Source of the DNA: Mycolicibacterium sp.
Lineage (GTDB): Bacteria > Actinomycetota > Actinomycetes > Mycobacteriales > Mycobacteriaceae
Direction: 5' to 3'
NCBI RefSeq assembly: GCF_016462545.1
Contig: NZ_JAEMTA010000015.1
Location: forward strand, 33,221-97,220
DNA: 64,000 nucleotides
Shown here: positions 60,207-64,000 of the stretch, one piece after another
Position numbering within the stretch: the stretch's first letter is position 1
Layout: each line of letters opens with the position of its first letter
The notes under the pieces: model-generated
The model's input: the letters and a program-made list of their open reading frames with translations, nothing else
Database searches by the model: none
Told to the model about the DNA's origin: nothing
Translations under genes and position numbers: made by a program

Positions 60207-62200
60207 CCGAAAGCAGGCAGGCGGCCGAGCACGAGCCGATCGCGCGGGTGCTTCCGATGCTGTCCGTACCGCACCTCGATCGCGACTTCGACTACCTCGT
60301 CACGGCAGAGCAATCCGACGAAGCCCAACCTGGAGTCCGGGTCAAGGTGCGCTTTCACGGGAGGCTGGTCGACGCCTTCATCCTCGAACGACGCTCCGAC
60401 ACCGATCACGACGGCAAACTGGGGTGGCTGGAGCGTGTCGTGTCCAGCGAACGGGTCTTGACGCCCGACGTCCGACGGCTCGTCGACGCAGTCGCCGCAC
60501 GGTACGCGGGCACCCGTCCCGATGTGTTGCGACTCGCGGTTCCGCCACGGCACGCGACGGTGGAGAAACAGCCGGCGCCGGACGCACCCGCGCTAGCCGT
60601 GCGCGAGGTCGACGCAACGGCGTGGGGAGCCTACGTTCGCGGTGCTCAGTTCCTCGACGCGCTCGGCGAGGGCCGGGCCGCTCGCGCGGTCTGGCAGGCG
60701 CTGCCGGGGGAGCAGTGGGCGGATCGACTTGCGGAGGCGGCCGCGGTCGTCGTCCAGTCGGGCCGTTCGGCGCTCGCCGTCGTGCCCGACCAACGTGACG
60801 TCGACACTCTCCACGAGGCTGCGATCCGACACATCGATGAGGGTGCCGTCGTGGCGCTGTCCGCTGGGCTCGGGCCGTCGCAGCGCTATCGACGATGGCT
60901 GTCCGTGCTGCGCGGGCACGCCAGGTTCGTCATCGGCACCCGCAGCGCAGTCTTTGCGCCCGTCGCCGACCTGGGCCTGGTGATGGTGTGGGACGACGGC
61001 GACGACACGCTCGCCGAACCGCGGGCGCCGTATCCACACGCGCGCGAGGTCGCGATGCTGCGTTCGCATCAGCTGCGCTGCGGGGCGTTGATCGCGGGCT
61101 ACGCCCGCACGGCCGAGGCACAGGCACTGGTGACCAACAAGTGGGCGCACGATCTGGTGGCCACCCGGCCGGTGGTGCGGGCGCGCACGCCGCGGGTCGT
61201 GGCACTCGACGACAGCGGCTACGCGCAGGAGCGTGATGCCGCGTCGCACAGCGCGCGGTTGCCGTCGATGGCGCTCGACGCGGCGCGCGCGGCACTGCGG
61301 TCCGACCATCCGGTGCTGGTGCAGGTGCCTCGTCGGGGTTACGTCCCCGCTCTCGCCTGCGGCAAGTGCCGGACGATCGCGCGCTGCAGGCACTGCACGG
61401 GTCCCATGTCCCTGCCCGACCGCGGCGGCGGCGCCGTCTGCCGATGGTGTGGCCGCACCGATCCCGCGTTGCGTTGTGTCCGTTGCGGTTCCGACGCGGT
61501 GCGTGCGGTCGTGGTCGGTGCCCGCCGCACCGCCGAGGAGCTGGGCCGGGCATTCCCCGGCACCACCGTGATCACCTCGGGCGGTGACTCGGTGCTCTCC
61601 GAGGTGCCTCCGGGACCGGCCCTGGTCGTCGCGACGCCGGGCGCCGAGCCGGTCGCACCGGGGGGATACGGCGCCCTGCTGCTGCTCGACGGCTGGGCGC
61701 TGCTCGGTCGGCAGGACCTGCGTGCCTCCGAGGATGCCCTGCGGCGGTGGATGGGCGCCGCCGCACTCGTCCGGCATCGTGGCGACGGTGGCGTGGTCGC
61801 CGTGGTCGCCGAGTCGGCGATCCCGACCGTCCAGGCGCTCATCCGCTGGGATCCCGTTGCCCACGCCGAGTCGGAGCTCAATGCCCGGATCGAGGTCGGC
61901 CTGCCGCCGGCGGTCCACATGGCTGCCGTGGACGGGGATCCCACGGCAGTGACGGCTCTGCTTGCGGCTGCACATCTCCCGGGCGATGCGGACATCCTCG
62001 GGCCCGTCGAGCTCCCGCCGGGAGCCCGTCGCCCGCCGGGCCTGGAACGGGAGGCCCAGGTCAGTCGAATGCTCGTCCGGGTGCCTCGCCAGACCGGACT
62101 GGGCCTCGCCTCGGCACTTCGCCGCGCCACCGGAGTATTCAGTGCCCGCCACGATCAACCGCCGGTTCGTGTGCAGATCGACCCGTTGCACATAGGGTGA
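60203..62200 (+). CDS. priA: PriA-like primosomal protein N' lacking ATPase motifs
   Basis: A 665-residue PriA homologue. The N-terminal DNA-binding domain is present ([36 protein letters not shown]). Walker A is missing (the matching region reads [19 protein letters not shown]). The DEEH box is replaced by [13 protein letters not shown]. Eight zinc-binding cysteines are kept: CGKC, CRHC, CRWC and CVRC between about residues 392 and 430. Loss of the motor is known for mycobacterial PriA, so it probably acts only as a structural primosome protein. GTG 60203 overlaps the upstream gene by four bases. Confidence 0.93.
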   Translation: MTESRQAAEHEPIARVLPMLSVPHLDRDFDYLVTAEQSDEAQPGVRVKVRFHGRLVDAFILERRSDTDHDGKLGWLERVVSSERVLTPDVRRLVDAVAARYAGTRPDVLRLAVPPRHATVEKQPAPDAPALAVREVDATAWGAYVRGAQFLDALGEGRAARAVWQALPGEQWADRLAEAAAVVVQSGRSALAVVPDQRDVDTLHEAAIRHIDEGAVVALSAGLGPSQRYRRWLSVLRGHARFVIGTRSAVFAPVADLGLVMVWDDGDDTLAEPRAPYPHAREVAMLRSHQLRCGALIAGYARTAEAQALVTNKWAHDLVATRPVVRARTPRVVALDDSGYAQERDAASHSARLPSMALDAARAALRSDHPVLVQVPRRGYVPALACGKCRTIARCRHCTGPMSLPDRGGGAVCRWCGRTDPALRCVRCGSDAVRAVVVGARRTAEELGRAFPGTTVITSGGDSVLSEVPPGPALVVATPGAEPVAPGGYGALLLLDGWALLGRQDLRASEDALRRWMGAAALVRHRGDGGVVAVVAESAIPTVQALIRWDPVAHAESELNARIEVGLPPAVHMAAVDGDPTAVTALLAAAHLPGDADILGPVELPPGARRPPGLEREAQVSRMLVRVPRQTGLGLASALRRATGVFSARHDQPPVRVQIDPLHIG

Positions 62201-62225
62201 GTCGAACCGAACGGCGGGAGGTGAC

Positions 62226-64000
62226 GTGAAGCGGGTTCTCGGGTGGTTGATCCTGTTGGCCCTCATCCTCGTTGGGCTGCTCTGGCCGATGCTGTTTCAG
62301 AGCACCTCGGCCTCGGCGCCCGCCGACGATCCCGTCGTGATCACCGACTACCAAGCCGACTTCACCGTCGGCGCCGACGGAACGCTCAACGCGGTGGAGA
62401 AGATCGAGGGACTGTTCCCGTCGGGTCGGCACGGCATCTTCCGCTACTGGGACGTTGCCAACCAAAGCAGTCCCAGGGTGCGGCAGGAGCCTGAGATCAC
62501 GTCCATCCTGATGGACGGCGAACCGGTGCCCTATCAGCTGCTGTGGGAGTCCGGCGACAGGTTCCGGGTCGCCAAGATCGGAGATCCCGACAGCACCCTG
62601 CCGTGGGGCACGCACACCTACGAACTCCGCTACACCATCCCCGGTGTCCTCGATCCCGGAAGTACCGGCAGGAACAAGGACTTCGCCAGCGCCGTCGGCG
62701 ATCCAGACTCCACGTCGGTGTTCCTGTGGAACGTGATCGCGCCGTCGTGGAACAACGAGATCGACCAGGTGCGCGTCCGTGCCACCCTGCCCGCCGACGT
62801 GACGGGTGCCGAGTGCTCCGTCGGCGTCGGGGTGGGCCGGGTGTGCGACGGACTCAAGGTCTCGGGCAATACCGTGGAGCTCAGCGCCAGAGACCTCGCG
62901 CCCCGGACCCCGGTGACCCTGCGTGCCGGAGTGGAGGTTCCAACCCCCGCGAGGATCAGCCTGCCGTGGTCCTACGAATGGGACCGCGTCCTTGGCCGTT
63001 CGCTGGGCGGCGTCGTCTGGGTCGTCACGCTGTCGGTCGCGGGTGCGGCGCTGTCCTATCTCTGGTACCGCACCACGGTCGAGCCGGCGCCCGGCTTCCC
63101 CGTTCAATACGCCCCGCCGCCCGGACTCGGGCCGGTGCAGACCGAGTACATCCGCACCGAGTCGGTGCCGAAGAACGGCCTCACCGCGACGCTGTTCCAC
63201 CTCGCCGAACGCAAGCTGGTCGCGCTCGAGCAGGTCGACGACGAGCAGTGGAACGTCCGTGCCACCGCGGAGCCAGGAGCGTGGGCGGACGTCGACCCGG
63301 TCAGCGTCGCGGTCGGATCTGCGCTGAAGGTGATGAGACCAGGAGAGCAGTTCGAGGCCAAGAAGTCGGTCTCGGCGGGAAAGAGGCTGACCTCGGCGAA
63401 GAACGACATGACCGCCGCCGTTCAGACCTGGGCGACCGACGGCGGTCTGATGGTCAAGCGCCGGAAGGAACTCTGGGTGCGGGCCGCCAACGCGCTGGCC
63501 GTCGTGCTTGCCGTCTGCGCCTTCTTCCGGTGGGGATTCCCCGCCACCATGTGGGGGCTGCCGTTCACCGCCTTCTTCCTATTCTCCCGACGGTCATGGT
63601 CCGACGGCGTCGGTACCCGGCGAACCGAGGCGGGCCGCCGGCTGTGGTCGCAGGCGGGCGGATTTCACCGACTCCTGTCGACTGATTCGGCGGAGACGCG
63701 GTTCGACTTCGCGGCGCGCAAGGACCTTTACACCGCGTACATCCCGTTCGCCATCGCGGGCGGCGCCGCGGCGCTCTGGGCCAAGAAATACCAGGACACC
63801 GTCGGAGCCGTTGCCCCGCAGCCTGATTGGTACAATTCGTCGTCCTCATCGAGCGGGTGGGGCTTCGGCAGTCACGCCAGTGGGCCGAACTTCGACAGCT
63901 TCGAGTCGGCGTTGTCGTCGTCGATCGGTGCGTACACCGCGTCGCAGTCCTCGTCGTCGAGCGGTGGCAGCTCCAGCGGCGGTGGAGGTGGCGGCGGAGG
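62226..64000 (+). CDS. DUF2207 membrane protein, 3' end beyond the window
   Basis: At least 591 residues with no stop before the window end. The N-terminal signal/anchor is LGWLILLALILVGLLWPMLF. An extracellular DUF2207 domain follows (ITDYQADFTVGADGTLNAVE, then GIFRYWDV), and a membrane helix near residue 265. A cytoplasmic part then leads to a second membrane pair near 420-450. The tail is Ser- and Gly-rich with repeated SSS and GGGGG runs, which is usual for the family. GTG 62226 follows GGGAGG. The function is unknown; it sits 25 bp after priA. Confidence 0.87.
   Translation, partial: MKRVLGWLILLALILVGLLWPMLFQSTSASAPADDPVVITDYQADFTVGADGTLNAVEKIEGLFPSGRHGIFRYWDVANQSSPRVRQEPEITSILMDGEPVPYQLLWESGDRFRVAKIGDPDSTLPWGTHTYELRYTIPGVLDPGSTGRNKDFASAVGDPDSTSVFLWNVIAPSWNNEIDQVRVRATLPADVTGAECSVGVGVGRVCDGLKVSGNTVELSARDLAPRTPVTLRAGVEVPTPARISLPWSYEWDRVLGRSLGGVVWVVTLSVAGAALSYLWYRTTVEPAPGFPVQYAPPPGLGPVQTEYIRTESVPKNGLTATLFHLAERKLVALEQVDDEQWNVRATAEPGAWADVDPVSVAVGSALKVMRPGEQFEAKKSVSAGKRLTSAKNDMTAAVQTWATDGGLMVKRRKELWVRAANALAVVLAVCAFFRWGFPATMWGLPFTAFFLFSRRSWSDGVGTRRTEAGRRLWSQAGGFHRLLSTDSAETRFDFAARKDLYTAYIPFAIAGGAAALWAKKYQDTVGAVAPQPDWYNSSSSSSGWGFGSHASGPNFDSFESALSSSIGAYTASQSSSSSGGSSSGGGGGGG

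Overview
The window is high-GC actinobacterial chromosome and reads as a Mycobacterium of the fast-growing (Mycolicibacterium) kind. The marker genes are mihF (mycobacterial integration host factor), a PriA that has lost its ATPase motifs, a type II dehydroquinase in an aroC-aroK-aroB-aroQ run, the nlhH/lipI esterase pair, and a pyr operon that includes a small membrane protein between pyrC and carA. No tRNA, rRNA, CRISPR array, transposase or phage gene was seen.

Layout. (1) 1-8.8 kb: an HxlR-type regulator, then an eight-gene minus-strand catabolic operon (DeoR regulator, FGGY sugar kinase, lipoprotein solute-binding protein, two permeases, ABC ATPase, short-chain dehydrogenase, BtpA/SgcQ-family protein). 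Two copies of a 15-bp operator-like motif lie upstream. (2) 8.8-17.9 kb: a DUF389 membrane protein, then four translationally coupled genes (transglutaminase-DUF2126 amidoligase, circularly permuted ATP-grasp-alpha-E fusion, second transglutaminase, zinc-ribbon metallopeptidase). This is a predicted peptide ligation/cleavage system with no assigned substrate and is the best candidate for unexplained biology. (3) 17.8-25.5 kb: a MerR-controlled NAD(P)-dependent reductase, a DUF4333 lipoprotein, a type I arylsulfatase, DUF3097, a TM2 protein, rarA, and a GlsB-type stress membrane protein with a consensus-like sigma-F promoter. (4) 25.5-39.2 kb: YjbQ, alaS-ruvX-mltG-aroE-prepilin peptidase, aroC-aroK-aroB-aroQ, a membrane protein, pepQ-efp-nusB and a serine hydrolase.

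(5) 39.2-48.1 kb: the pyrimidine operon pyrR-pyrB-pyrC-(membrane protein)-carA-carB-pyrF, preceded by a PyrR-binding hairpin that pairs with the Shine-Dalgarno sequence of pyrR. (6) 48.1-53.7 kb: two small minus-strand genes, a decayed gene remnant, mihF-gmk-rpoZ-coaBC, and metK with its own promoter and a very strong terminator. (7) 53.7-64.0 kb: an amidase-SDR-cupin operon facing a Baeyer-Villiger-type monooxygenase and the nlhH/lipI pair, then lysoplasmalogenase-priA and a DUF2207 membrane protein that runs off the window.

Most genes are standard mycobacterial housekeeping with tight (often 4-bp or 1-bp) overlaps, so operon calls rest on spacing. Start codons were adjusted where a Shine-Dalgarno sequence, stop/start overlap or known family N-terminus argued for it. 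Functions given are inferred from motifs and family knowledge; no database search was run.
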